A stretch of 64,000 nucleotides of DNA, from assembly GCA_017503785.1 (NCBI GenBank), contig JAFVSK010000023.1, positions 1 to 64,000 of the forward strand. Direction: 5' to 3'. The notes beneath the pieces are model-generated. The model did not search any database. It had not been told where the DNA came from and worked only from the letters and a program-made list of their open reading frames with translations. This stretch comes from Clostridia bacterium (lineage in GTDB: Bacteria > Bacillota > Clostridia > Oscillospirales > Acutalibacteraceae). Positions 7,492 to 17,581 of the stretch are shown here, piece by piece. The position numbers and the translations under genes are program-made. The first letter of the stretch is position 1; each line of letters opens with the position of its first letter.

Positions 7492-9189
7492 TTACAGCGC
7501 TGTCAGCTTGCCGTTTTCCAAGCGCAGCACGCGGTCACTTCCGGCCACCGTGGTATCCTTATGCGAGATCAGCAGCACGGCCTTATCGTTTAAGCTACGC
7601 AAATTTTTAAGCAGCCGTTCTTCGGTTTCGGCATCCAGCGCCGAGGTACATTCATCCAAAAGCAAAATGGGAGCATCATGCAGCAGTGCGCGCGCCACGG
7701 CAATACGCTGCGCCTGCCCCTCGGAAACGCCCAAGCCATGCTCACCGAGCACGGTATCAAGTCCCTCGGGCAGCGATCCAACAAATTCATCCAAGCAAGC
7801 AAGGCGCACCGCCGCTTCGACAGCTTCGGTCGACACCTCGCGGAAAAAGGTGATATTGTCCCGAATCGTACCGGAGATCAAGGCGTTGCCCTGCGGCACG
7901 TAGGCCATTATGCAGCGAGTGGCGGCACTCACAGGAACGGACACCTCGCCCTCCAGCGAAATGCTGCCCGCGTCGCACGAGTGGATCGCCAGCAGCAGCT
8001 TCATCAGCGTGCTCTTACCGATACCCGAAGCACCGACCAGGGCGACACACTCGCCGCGGTTCACCGTCAGGTCTACCTGCTGAAGCACCGGTGTGTCTTC
8101 GTCGTAAGCAAAAGAGACCCCCGCCATCACCAGCGAACGGAACCCATCCACCACCGTGCGGCGCGAAGCCGGCAACGTGTTGTCGGTTTCCGGCGGCATC
8201 GTATCGGCCTGCTGCAGCCGCTCTGCCGAGGCCATCATCGCATAATACTGCGGCATGATACCGGAAGCGCTGCGCAACGGTGACTGCAACTGCTCAAACA
8301 CCTGCAGCAACGCTGTTAAGGTGCCCACCGTCATGGTACCGATCGCCAAGCAAAACACGCACCACAGAAGCATTGCGTAATATGCTGCTGTCATCAGTAA
8401 ATACATACCGGTGCTGCCAACGATCTGCACGGTGTTGCGCCGCAGCTTGAAACGAAAATGCTCGTTTTGGCAAGCGTTCATCTCGTTCTCAACAGCGGTT
8501 TCATCGGCAAACGCCTTAACCGACAACAGCTGGGTAAACGCCTCTTGAATGAAGGAGCGTGTTTTGCCATAGGCCTCTTGGCAACGCTTGTGCAGCTTCT
8601 TCAGCTTTGAGCCATAAAAACGGCTGCCGATCACCGCCAGCACTCCGATTGCGGCGATCACTACCGCCAGTTCGGGAGCCAGCACCGCAAGCACCGCCAT
8701 GCTGCCCACAAGCTTGGTGAGAAGCGAGATCGCCGTTGGTGCCAGGCCGGTAACACCTTGAGCCACCACCGTAACGTCACTGGTCAAGCGTGTGATGAGC
8801 TCACCCGAATGGAACGCGTTGATCGCCGTATATTCGGTGTGCAGCAGCGAGGAAAACACCTGCTCACGCAAGCGCATTTCCAGTTTTCCGGAAACGTGTA
8901 CTCGCAATCGGCTGGTGAGCATGTGCAGTATCACCTGCCCCAGCACCACGGCAACCGCCGTAGCGGCAGGTATGTACAACGCGGGATCGGCCAAGCAATT
9001 CCACAAGGTAAGCGACTTGCCGCTTTCCAGCAGCTGCTGTGCGGCTTCAATCAACTCTTTGGACAACAAGGCCAACCATAAATACGCCGCCGATGTCAGT
9101 GCCGAAAGCACCGATAGCAGGATCACACTCGGCAATTGGCGCCGTGTATGCTGCATCAACCATTTTCCGGCGGTTTTATTTACCTTCAC
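7492..9189 (-). CDS. ABC exporter, fused permease-ATPase (peptide export type)
   Basis: A 565-residue half-transporter: six membrane segments (about 15-290), then an ATPase domain with Walker A GASGIGKST, Q-loop YVPQG, signature GVSEGQAQR (a variant of LSGGQ), Walker B ILLLDECTSALD and H-loop LISHKD. It would act as a homodimer pumping a peptide or lipid-like substrate outward. No N-terminal C39 peptidase domain is present, so any leader removal must come from elsewhere, perhaps the S26-type peptidase encoded immediately upstream. The GTG start at 9189 lies inside the end of that gene (14-base overlap), with GGAGG ten bases upstream. Last gene of the operon. Confidence 0.88.
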   Translation of the reverse strand: MKVNKTAGKWLMQHTRRQLPSVILLSVLSALTSAAYLWLALLSKELIEAAQQLLESGKSLTLWNCLADPALYIPAATAVAVVLGQVILHMLTSRLRVHVSGKLEMRLREQVFSSLLHTEYTAINAFHSGELITRLTSDVTVVAQGVTGLAPTAISLLTKLVGSMAVLAVLAPELAVVIAAIGVLAVIGSRFYGSKLKKLHKRCQEAYGKTRSFIQEAFTQLLSVKAFADETAVENEMNACQNEHFRFKLRRNTVQIVGSTGMYLLMTAAYYAMLLWCVFCLAIGTMTVGTLTALLQVFEQLQSPLRSASGIMPQYYAMMASAERLQQADTMPPETDNTLPASRRTVVDGFRSLVMAGVSFAYDEDTPVLQQVDLTVNRGECVALVGASGIGKSTLMKLLLAIHSCDAGSISLEGEVSVPVSAATRCIMAYVPQGNALISGTIRDNITFFREVSTEAVEAAVRLACLDEFVGSLPEGLDTVLGEHGLGVSEGQAQRIAVARALLHDAPILLLDECTSALDAETEERLLKNLRSLNDKAVLLISHKDTTVAGSDRVLRLENGKLTAL

Positions 9190-9652
9190 GTTTCCACCAC
9201 CTCCACATGCGGGAGCCTACTCGAATCAAAAAGGGACGTATGGGACGAACCAACATCCACAAAGCACTGTACAAACGGTACCACACGTTACGGCAGCTTA
9301 CCGTTTTCCCCTTGCGAACGAAACCGGTCATTACCGCCAACACACAATTTTTGGGAAGTCCGCGCTCCAGCTCCTGCTGCGCATCGCCTGCCAAGGTGTA
9401 GGTATCTTTTTTTACCCACAGAATACGGTGCAGAATAAACCGACCGTCAGGGCGGCGATATAACGGCACGTCTCCTCGGCGCAACGCCGTAGGATCGCAT
9501 GCCGATAGGATCACGCTGTCACGCCCATGGCGAAACAACGGCAACATACTGTTGCCGGTAACGCCCAACGTAACCGTCATGCCTTGGCGAAAGGACTCCT
9601 CGATCATCGGCAGCAGTTCGGCCATCGCTACCTGCGATTGTACGGTTTTCAT
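9176..9652 (-). CDS. S24/S26-family signal-peptidase-like protein (Ser-His type)
   Basis: A 158-residue protein of the S26 fold. The catalytic-serine box is GNSMLPLF (Ser35). The usual second box carries histidine (FILHRI, His75) where bacterial LepB has lysine, and AGDAQ (Asp90) follows. This is the Ser-His-Asp pattern of SipW/Sec11-type peptidases. A hydrophobic stretch near residues 127-146 could be a C-terminal membrane anchor. The start codon overlaps the PqqD-like stop codon (ATGA), so the two are translationally coupled. Inference: it trims a peptide substrate before export by the downstream transporter. LepB-type housekeeping peptidases are encoded elsewhere (40923, 42333). Confidence 0.8.
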   Translation of the reverse strand: MKTVQSQVAMAELLPMIEESFRQGMTVTLGVTGNSMLPLFRHGRDSVILSACDPTALRRGDVPLYRRPDGRFILHRILWVKKDTYTLAGDAQQELERGLPKNCVLAVMTGFVRKGKTVSCRNVWYRLYSALWMLVRPIRPFLIRVGSRMWRWWKREGK

Positions 9653-9912
9653 ACCAGCAGTTCCGCCTCTTTCAGCGAAGCAAGGAACGCCGCAACATCG
9701 GCTTTGGCAACCGATTCCTCCACGGCATACTCTGCCAGCAGTGCGGCCAGCAACGTTTCTTCGGTGCAGTCATTTTTTAACTGCTCCCACAAAAATGCGC
9801 CGCTCTCGTTCAGCTTGATAAGACCTTTGAAATCCAGCGTTTGACGACCCACGGCCACCACGATATATTCGCCGCACACGTTGCGCAGAACAAATCCGTC
9901 TTTGATCTTCAT
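9649..9912 (-). CDS. PqqD-like peptide-chaperone domain protein (RRE)
   Basis: An 87-residue single-domain protein. The pattern LNESGAFLWEQL followed by an acidic helix and a C-terminal helix (FLASLKEAELL) is characteristic of PqqD. In ribosomally made, modified peptide pathways PqqD-type domains bind the precursor leader and hand it to modifying enzymes. It lies 12 bases after the HprK-like gene and overlaps the peptidase gene. No precursor gene is adjacent. Confidence 0.85.
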   Translation of the reverse strand: MKIKDGFVLRNVCGEYIVVAVGRQTLDFKGLIKLNESGAFLWEQLKNDCTEETLLAALLAEYAVEESVAKADVAAFLASLKEAELLV

Positions 9913-9924
9913 AATCGTTTCTCC

Positions 9925-10794
9925 TTATAATCCCAACGTTTTATGCACCAGCATCACCGCTTCGGCGCTGGCGGTGCATCCCAGTAAAAGCACCGGCACC
10001 GATTGCACTAACCGCGTTGCCGTATCCCACAGCGTTTCACACAGCGCATCGTCGTGATACGGGAGCGCCAATTCGCGCCCCATATACAAAAGCGCCTCGG
10101 TGGCCGACAAGCGCCGTATTTCGTTGTGAGGCTTCCGCTCCAAAAAGACAATGGCCCTCAGCGGTGCCACCGTATTGGTGTTCAGTTCGGTTTTGCCGCT
10201 CCACGGCGTACCGTACACCAGAGGCTGCCCTGCCTCGGTAAAGCGAATGGCGGGCTTATCGTCGTTAACGGTTACCACGTCATCGCCATACACCTCACGC
10301 CATAAACCTGCGTGAGTGGATTTTCCCGTACCGGAAGGTGCCGAAAACACCAAGCCGTTGCCCTTGTAGGCAATTGACGAGCCGTGCAGTACCATACCGC
10401 CCAGATAGGTCAACCGATCGGAAAACGTAAGACCGGTAAACATATACTCAAAATCCGTGAGCGTTAGCGTGGGGTGCTGCCGGTCCAGCGGAACGCAGAT
10501 CTCTGCTTCGCGGTAATCGGGCGTACAAGTGATGGTTTGCAGCAACCGACCGCTTTTCGGGCCGTACAAGCCACGGAGGCGGCGGCCGTCGCTCAGTTCT
10601 GTCACCCGCAGTCGTTCGTTACATTCTCGCGTGGGCCCCTCGGGGTACGGAATGGTTGCGGGGGTTGAAAAGGTGATCTTCAAATCGGGTGGGCACTCAC
10701 TCTCCTCGCGATAGGCCTGCAGACGGTGCTCAAAAAAGTCGGTATCGGTATTGTTCATGTCAATGACCAAGTCGGCAATGCGAACACGCTGCAC
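9925..10794 (-). CDS. HPr-kinase-like (HprK C-terminal domain) kinase
   Basis: A 289-residue protein whose C-terminal half matches the HPr kinase fold: VLHGSS (135-140), P-loop APSGTGKST (about 152-160) and VNDDKPAI, with the paired aspartates of the HprK metal site. The N-terminal 130 residues are unlike HprK proper. Such truncated HprK homologues occur in peptide clusters such as paeninodin-type lasso peptides, where the kinase phosphorylates the precursor. GTG start at 10794, preceded by a G7-containing Shine-Dalgarno region; 21 bases after the rex stop codon with no terminator between. Substrate here unknown. Confidence 0.8.
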   Translation of the reverse strand: MQRVRIADLVIDMNNTDTDFFEHRLQAYREESECPPDLKITFSTPATIPYPEGPTRECNERLRVTELSDGRRLRGLYGPKSGRLLQTITCTPDYREAEICVPLDRQHPTLTLTDFEYMFTGLTFSDRLTYLGGMVLHGSSIAYKGNGLVFSAPSGTGKSTHAGLWREVYGDDVVTVNDDKPAIRFTEAGQPLVYGTPWSGKTELNTNTVAPLRAIVFLERKPHNEIRRLSATEALLYMGRELALPYHDDALCETLWDTATRLVQSVPVLLLGCTASAEAVMLVHKTLGL

Positions 10795-10815
10795 AGGAGC
10801 CCCCCCTTTCGTTTC

Positions 10816-11451
10816 TTACTTATGCTCCAGCAAATACGATAACGTCATCAGGCTATCGCCCAAATGCACGTTTTCCACCACGACCTCGGGATGTGCTACC
10901 GCGATGTCGTAATGGCTGAAATTCCAAAATGCTTGAATGCCGGCGGCAATTAATCGTTCAGACAACTGCTTGGCAGCCTCTTTGGGAATACACAACGCTG
11001 CCACCGACGGCTGATGCTCGGCACAAAAGGCTTCCAGCTCGCTTGTGGAACGCACGGTGATTCCATTCACCTGTGTGCCCACCAAGGCGGGAGCATCGTC
11101 AAAAATACCGACGAGCGGCAAGCCCTTGCCCGCAAAATCCATGTGGTTAACCACGGCACGGCCCAAATTGCCCAAACCGATAAGAACGGTGCCGTGTGTT
11201 GTGTTAAACCCTAAGATCTGGCGAAGCTCCTCGCACAACCGCTCCACCGGGTAGCCGTAGCCCTGCTGGCCGAATTCACCGAAGCAATTCAAGTCTTGGC
11301 GAATCTGCGAAGCCGTTACGCCCATACGTTCGGCCAAATTGCGCGACGATATCCGCGCTACGCCACTGTCGCGCAGCTCGCAGAAAAACCGATAGTAGCG
11401 CGGCAAGCGGCGCACCACCGACATTGATATGACTGTATCTTTTTCGTTCAT
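10816..11451 (-). CDS. rex: Redox-sensing transcriptional repressor Rex
   Basis: A 211-residue Rex. An N-terminal winged helix (RISSRNLAERMGVTASQIRQDL) is followed by a Rossmann NAD(H)-binding domain with GLGNLGRA. Rex leaves DNA when the NADH/NAD+ ratio rises and so controls fermentation and respiration genes. The ATG at 11451 has AGAGGA seven bases upstream; a TTG two codons earlier is less likely. It is the first gene of the operon that continues into the HprK-like, PqqD-like, peptidase and exporter genes. Confidence 0.96.
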   Translation of the reverse strand: MNEKDTVISMSVVRRLPRYYRFFCELRDSGVARISSRNLAERMGVTASQIRQDLNCFGEFGQQGYGYPVERLCEELRQILGFNTTHGTVLIGLGNLGRAVVNHMDFAGKGLPLVGIFDDAPALVGTQVNGITVRSTSELEAFCAEHQPSVAALCIPKEAAKQLSERLIAAGIQAFWNFSHYDIAVAHPEVVVENVHLGDSLMTLSYLLEHK

Positions 11452-11480
11452 ATCCAATTCCTCTCAAATCTATTCTACTT

Positions 11481-11510
11481 ATTATAAAATATTTTATAGC
11501 CTCTTGTCAA
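11481..11510 (-). promoter_or_regulatory. Promoter of the rex operon
   Basis: Minus-strand TTGACA (11505-11510), an 18-base spacer and TATAAT (11481-11486). Both hexamers match consensus. The -35 lies within the Rex-like operator. Confidence 0.8.
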
Positions 11511-11521
11511 TAATTTATCAA
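11504..11521. promoter_or_regulatory. Rex-type operator
   Basis: The 18-base element TTGTCAATAATTTATCAA matches 12 of 14 fixed positions of the clostridial Rex consensus TTGTTAA-N4-TTAACAA. It covers the -35 of the rex promoter, which predicts autoregulation and control of the whole downstream operon. Confidence 0.7.
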
Positions 11522-11546
11522 ATTTGGTAATCTGTTACATTTCCTC

Positions 11547-11575
11547 TTGATTATCCGAGAAAAATGCGCTATAAT
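11547..11575 (+). promoter_or_regulatory. Promoter of yloU-fakA-recG
   Basis: TTGATT (11547-11552), a 17-base spacer and TATAAT (11570-11575), about 70 bases before the ATG at 11647. It is divergent from rex, and its -35 is 26 bases from the Rex-type operator. Confidence 0.75.
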
Positions 11576-11646
11576 AATGTTGATTGTTCAAAAGCAACCA
11601 ATCAAATCGCAACGTGATAGATTGCACAGAAAGGTGTGTTAACTGT

Positions 11647-12000
11647 ATGATCCGTATTGAAAACCATCTGGGAACCATCGAGATCTCGCAGAGCTATTTT
11701 GCTTACCTGGTGGGTAACGCTGCGTCTTCCTGCTTTGGTGTTGCCGGTATGGTCAAGAGCGGTACGCGGCAAGGCCTGCGTTCCATTTTCACCCGCCGCT
11801 CCTACGCCGACGAAGGCGTTCGCGTGCGCAGCGAAAACGGTAAGCTGGTTGTCGATCTGCATATCTGTGTTATTTACGGTATGAACATTGCCGAAATTTC
11901 CAAGAGCATCGTTAACAAGGTGCGCTACACCGTGGAGGAAGCCACCGGCTTAACGGTAAAGCGCGTGAACGTATATATCGACGGAATGAAATCCGAATAA
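11647..12000 (+). CDS. Asp23/Gls24-family envelope-stress protein (YloU-like)
   Basis: A 117-residue DUF322 protein. The pattern runs from IENHLGTIEISQSYFAYLVGNAASSCFGVAGM to a C-terminal VEEATGLTVKRVNVYIDGM, as in YloU. Its role is unclear; relatives associate with the membrane or envelope stress. In Bacillus yloU precedes yloV (fakA), as here, and recG follows in both. Start chosen at ATG 11647, where the conserved N-terminus begins; AAGGTG lies ten bases upstream. Confidence 0.9.
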   Translation: MIRIENHLGTIEISQSYFAYLVGNAASSCFGVAGMVKSGTRQGLRSIFTRRSYADEGVRVRSENGKLVVDLHICVIYGMNIAEISKSIVNKVRYTVEEATGLTVKRVNVYIDGMKSE

Positions 12001-12054
12001 CGTCTGCGGCTAACGGGCCGGTGTGCCCGTCCGTTCCGAAAAGGAGTGCTACGC

Positions 12055-13719
12055 TTGATACAAGGTAAACAGTTACGCGATGCCATGATCTCGGCATCCA
12101 ACGCGCTTTCCCTGCAAAAGCAGCAGGTCGATGAACTGAACATTTTCCCCGTTCCCGACGGCGATACCGGCACCAACATGTCGATGACGATCTCCGCTGC
12201 CGCACGGGAACTGGCTCGTTTGCAGGAGCCCACTGTCAGCGAAACTGCCGACACCGCCTCCGCTGCGCTGCTGCGCGGTGCACGCGGTAACTCCGGCGTT
12301 ATTCTGTCGCTGCTGTTCCGTGGTTTTTCCAAAGGTCTTAAAGGCAAAACCGAAGCCAACGGCGCCGATTTGGCCGCCGCATTGAAACTGGGTGTCGAAG
12401 CTGCCTACAAGGCCGTCATGAAGCCCACCGAGGGCACCATTCTCACCGTGGCTCGCGAGGCCGCCGAAAAAGGCATTGCCGCCGGCGAAGCCGATCCTTC
12501 GGTGGAACACGTGTGGGAAGCCATCTGCGCCGAGGCCGATGCTTCGCTGCAGCGCACCCCCGATCTGCTGCCCGTGCTGAAAAAGGCCGGTGTGGTGGAT
12601 GCCGGTGGTCAGGGCTTGTATATCATTCTCCGCGCCATGCAAGCTGTGTTCCGCGGCGAGCCCATCGTGGAGGGCGACACCGCTGCCGCCGCGCCTGTAG
12701 CGCGCAAGGCCAGTGCTGCCGGTTCCTTTGAAACCGACATCACCTTCACCTACTGCACCGAGTTTATCGTCGCACGCGATAAGGCCTGCACCAAGGATCC
12801 GCTCCAACTGCGTGCCTACTTGGAAACCATCGGCGATTGTGTGGTGGTAGTTGATGATGAAGAGATCATCAAAGTCCACGTGCACACGAACGACCCCGGC
12901 AAGGCCTTGTCTAAGGGTGTGGAATACGGTCAGTTTGAAACCGTTAAGGTAGAAAATATGCGTATCCAACACGAAAATGCCGGCTGGGTCGACGATGACG
13001 ATGCCGCTCAACCCGTGGTTCCCGCTCGCGCCGAGCCCGAAGAAGAGTTTGGCTTTGTGGCTGTGGCTGCCGGCGAGGGCCTTACCGCTCTGTTTGCCGA
13101 TCTGGGCTGCCAGCAGGTAGTGTCGGGCGGTCAGACGATGAACCCCTCAACTGACGACATTCTGAACGCCATCGAAGCCACCCCCGCCAAGGTGGTATAC
13201 GTGCTGCCGAACAACAAAAATATTATTCTCGCTGCTGAGCAAGCCATCCCGCTGGCCGACCGCGAGGTGCACGTACTCCCCACCCGCACCATCCCGCAGG
13301 GTATTGCCGCCATGCTCGGCTTCGATCCCGATGCCGAGGTTGAGCAAAACCTCACCGCGATGATGAAAGCAGCCGACAACGTGTCGACCGGTTCGGTCAC
13401 CTTTGCCGCACGCGACAGTGATTTTGAAAATCGCGCCATTCACGAGGGCGACATTTTGGCACTGGATAACGGCAAGCTCACCTTTACCGACACCGATGTC
13501 AGCCACGCAACGATCAAGCTTACCCGCAACATGATCACCGCTCGCCGCTTATCCGGTAAGGACGTTTCGTTCATCACCCTTCTGTTCGGTGAGGGCGTCA
13601 CCGAGGAAGAAGCCGAAGGCGTGCGCGCCGCTTTGGCTGCCAAGCTGGGCGACGAGATCGAGATCACCGTTTTGGGCGGTGGTCAACCGGTCTACTACTA
13701 TTTCATTTCCATCGAATAA
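12055..13719 (+). CDS. fakA: Fatty acid kinase catalytic subunit FakA (DAK2 domain, YloV)
   Basis: A 554-residue protein. An N-terminal DAK2/DhaL kinase domain carries the Mg-ATP-binding FPVPDGDTGTNM (about 28-39) and RGARGNSGVILSLLFRG. A middle domain contains the CTEFIV region and a C-terminal DegV-like domain follows. It phosphorylates fatty acids bound by FakB/DegV proteins to acyl-phosphate. AAAAGGAG at 12039-12046 is eight bases before a TTG at 12055, which I take as the start; an upstream GTG overlaps that ribosome binding site. The gene lies 54 bases after yloU. A hairpin follows. Confidence 0.93.
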   Translation: MIQGKQLRDAMISASNALSLQKQQVDELNIFPVPDGDTGTNMSMTISAAARELARLQEPTVSETADTASAALLRGARGNSGVILSLLFRGFSKGLKGKTEANGADLAAALKLGVEAAYKAVMKPTEGTILTVAREAAEKGIAAGEADPSVEHVWEAICAEADASLQRTPDLLPVLKKAGVVDAGGQGLYIILRAMQAVFRGEPIVEGDTAAAAPVARKASAAGSFETDITFTYCTEFIVARDKACTKDPLQLRAYLETIGDCVVVVDDEEIIKVHVHTNDPGKALSKGVEYGQFETVKVENMRIQHENAGWVDDDDAAQPVVPARAEPEEEFGFVAVAAGEGLTALFADLGCQQVVSGGQTMNPSTDDILNAIEATPAKVVYVLPNNKNIILAAEQAIPLADREVHVLPTRTIPQGIAAMLGFDPDAEVEQNLTAMMKAADNVSTGSVTFAARDSDFENRAIHEGDILALDNGKLTFTDTDVSHATIKLTRNMITARRLSGKDVSFITLLFGEGVTEEEAEGVRAALAAKLGDEIEITVLGGGQPVYYYFISIE

Positions 13720-13729
13720 TTTGCGGTTT

Positions 13730-13767
13730 AAAGCCGATAACGCCCCGCGTTATCGGCTTTTGCTTTT
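13730..13767 (+). terminator. Terminator-like hairpin between fakA and recG
   Basis: 14-base-pair stem (13730-13743 with 13747-13760), CCC loop, then TTGCTTTTG. The T-run is interrupted, and recG begins 16 bases later, so it may only attenuate recG transcription. Confidence 0.7.
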
Positions 13768-13782
13768 GAAAGGAGGAGAATC

Positions 13783-15825
<2,043 letters not shown>

Positions 15826-15829
15826 AAAA

Positions 15830-15857
15830 CTCCCTCACAAAGTGAGGGAGCTTTTTT
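15830..15857. terminator. Bidirectional terminator
   Basis: Stem CTCCCTCAC/GTGAGGGAG with AAA loop, A-run on the left and T-run on the right, between convergent recG and the YfbR-like gene. Confidence 0.9.
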
Positions 15858-16425
15858 ACAGTTCATCCAAGGTTTTTTCGTAGGCGGGAAGAAATTCTTC
15901 CAGAAAGCAATCGGCCGCAGGCAGCTTCATTTCACGAATGGATGCCTCCACCGACGTTCGGGCGGTTTCAAACTCACGGTTGCCCTGCTTTAATTCCTCA
16001 ATGCATTTGATAAGGGCTGCCAAGCGGTCGGCCGCCTTTAATAAGCGATACTCCTCGCCGCTTTCGGGCAGCAGCAACGGACGATAATCGGGCTGCAGAT
16101 CGGCCGGAAGCTTCGACAACAGCTTGTTCGCCGCCACTGTTTCCAGCTGCTTGTAAGCAGCCTGCAGCTCGGGGTTGTTGTACTTTACCGGCGTGGGCAT
16201 ATCCCCCGTGAGCGTTTCGGTGGCATCGTGATACAGCGCCAGTAACACGCATTTTTCCACGTTGGCCGCACCGCCGAAGCGCTTGTTGTGCAACAGCGCC
16301 AGCGCGTGCACCAGCACCGCTACGTCGTGCGAGTGCTCACAAATATTTTCGGTTTTTGTATTGCGCATCAGCGGCCAGCGGTTCACGTTTTTCATCCGCG
16401 ACAGCATCGCAAAAAACGAACTCAT
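15856..16425 (-). CDS. YfbR-like HD-domain 5'-deoxynucleotidase
   Basis: A 189-residue HD phosphohydrolase. The patterns ENICEHSHDVAVLVHAL and LYHDATETLTGDMPTPVKY match YfbR, which dephosphorylates deoxynucleoside 5'-monophosphates. Metal ligands of the HD family (His and the His-Asp pair) are present. I chose ATG 16425, with AGGAG nine bases upstream. A GTG immediately after the trpS stop codon is in frame but has no ribosome binding site. Probably co-transcribed with trpS. Confidence 0.88.
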   Translation of the reverse strand: MSSFFAMLSRMKNVNRWPLMRNTKTENICEHSHDVAVLVHALALLHNKRFGGAANVEKCVLLALYHDATETLTGDMPTPVKYNNPELQAAYKQLETVAANKLLSKLPADLQPDYRPLLLPESGEEYRLLKAADRLAALIKCIEELKQGNREFETARTSVEASIREMKLPAADCFLEEFLPAYEKTLDEL

Positions 16426-16446
16426 CCCCATCAACTCCTGCAACAC

Positions 16447-17469
16447 TTACACCTGCACAAAGCCGAGCTTTTTCATGGCTTTGCCCAGCGTGCGGCCGGC
16501 AACGCGCGAGGCGTTTTCGGCGCCCTGCTTCATCAGCGCATCCAGCTGTGCCTTATCCTTCATCAGCTCGGCAAAGCGCGCCTGAATGGGCGCAAGCTCT
16601 GCGGCAACCGCTTCACCCACGGCAGTTTTGAAATCGCCGTAGCCGCGGCCGTCGAACTCCTGCTCGATCTCGTCCATGGTTTTTTCGGTGATGGCACCGT
16701 AGATCTCCATCAGGTTATTAATGCCATCCTTGCCCTCGGCATAGCGCACCTTGGCCTCGCTGTCGGTCACGGCGCGGCGGAACTTGCGCAGGATGGTGTC
16801 GGTATCGTCCTTCAGCGAAATAAACGCGTTTTGGTTTTCATCGGACTTAGACATTTTCTTCAGCGGCTCCTGCAGCGAACGCACGCGGGCACCTGTTTTC
16901 ATAATATACGGCTCGGGCACCACGAAGGTGTTGGCATACAGATTGTTAAAGCGCTGCGCGAGGTCACGCGTGAGCTCGCAATGCTGCTTTTGATCCTCAC
17001 CCACCGGCACGTATTGCGGCTGGTACAGCAAAATATCTGCCGCCATTAAGGCCGGATAGGTGAATAAGCCGGCGTTGATATTGTCGGCGTGCTTGGCCGA
17101 TTTATCTTTAAACTGCGTCATGCGCGACAACTCGCCAAACTGCGTGTGGCAGGACAAGATCCACGACAGCTGCGCATGCTCCGGCACCTGCGACTGCACG
17201 AACAGCAGCGATTTTTCGGGATCGAGACCAATAGCCATTAACAGAGCAAACATTTCGCGAGTCTGCTGGCGCAGCTTGGCCGGCTCCTGACGAACGGTGA
17301 TGGCGTGCAGGTCGGCCACCGCGAAAAAGCATTCGAACGAATCCTGCATGGCTACCCAGTTGCGCAGTGCACCCAAATAGTTACCCAGCGTGGGCGTTCC
17401 GGTGGGCTGAATACAGCTGAGCGCGCGCGGCAAACGCGTAATTTCTGCCGTGTTGGTTGTTTCTTGCAT
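16447..17469 (-). CDS. trpS: Tryptophan--tRNA ligase
   Basis: A 340-residue class I aminoacyl-tRNA synthetase that charges tRNA-Trp. The HIGH-type motif is GTPTLGNYLGAL near residue 22, and the KMSKS motif KKMSKSDENQ is intact. Length matches bacterial TrpS. No T-box leader: the ATG lies about 30 bases after the promoter -10, so tRNA-responsive attenuation is unlikely. Confidence 0.97.
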   Translation of the reverse strand: MQETTNTAEITRLPRALSCIQPTGTPTLGNYLGALRNWVAMQDSFECFFAVADLHAITVRQEPAKLRQQTREMFALLMAIGLDPEKSLLFVQSQVPEHAQLSWILSCHTQFGELSRMTQFKDKSAKHADNINAGLFTYPALMAADILLYQPQYVPVGEDQKQHCELTRDLAQRFNNLYANTFVVPEPYIMKTGARVRSLQEPLKKMSKSDENQNAFISLKDDTDTILRKFRRAVTDSEAKVRYAEGKDGINNLMEIYGAITEKTMDEIEQEFDGRGYGDFKTAVGEAVAAELAPIQARFAELMKDKAQLDALMKQGAENASRVAGRTLGKAMKKLGFVQV

Positions 17470-17502
17470 TTACAATCATCCTCAGTACAAAATCTTTTTC
17501 TT

Positions 17503-17532
17503 ATAATACCACACTTTGATTGACTTTTTCAA
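17503..17532 (-). promoter_or_regulatory. Promoter of trpS
   Basis: Minus-strand TTGAAA (17527-17532), an 18-base spacer and TATTAT (17503-17508), with an extended TGG before the -10. Confidence 0.6.
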
Positions 17533-17548
17533 CCAAAAAATGTAATAT
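17520..17548 (+). promoter_or_regulatory. Promoter of gltX-glnS
   Basis: TTGACT (17520-17525), a 17-base spacer and TAATAT (17543-17548). Its -35 overlaps the -35 region of the divergent trpS promoter. Confidence 0.55.
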
Positions 17549-17581
17549 ATAATATATATGTTTCAATTTAGGAGGATCCCT

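Noticed and set aside
12073-13011. 312-codon open frame antisense to fakA
   Set aside because: Same reason: the opposite strand encodes FakA with intact kinase motifs.
17470-17581. T-box leaders before trpS or gltX
   Set aside because: Leaders are about 30 bases, with no T-box sequence or terminator pair.
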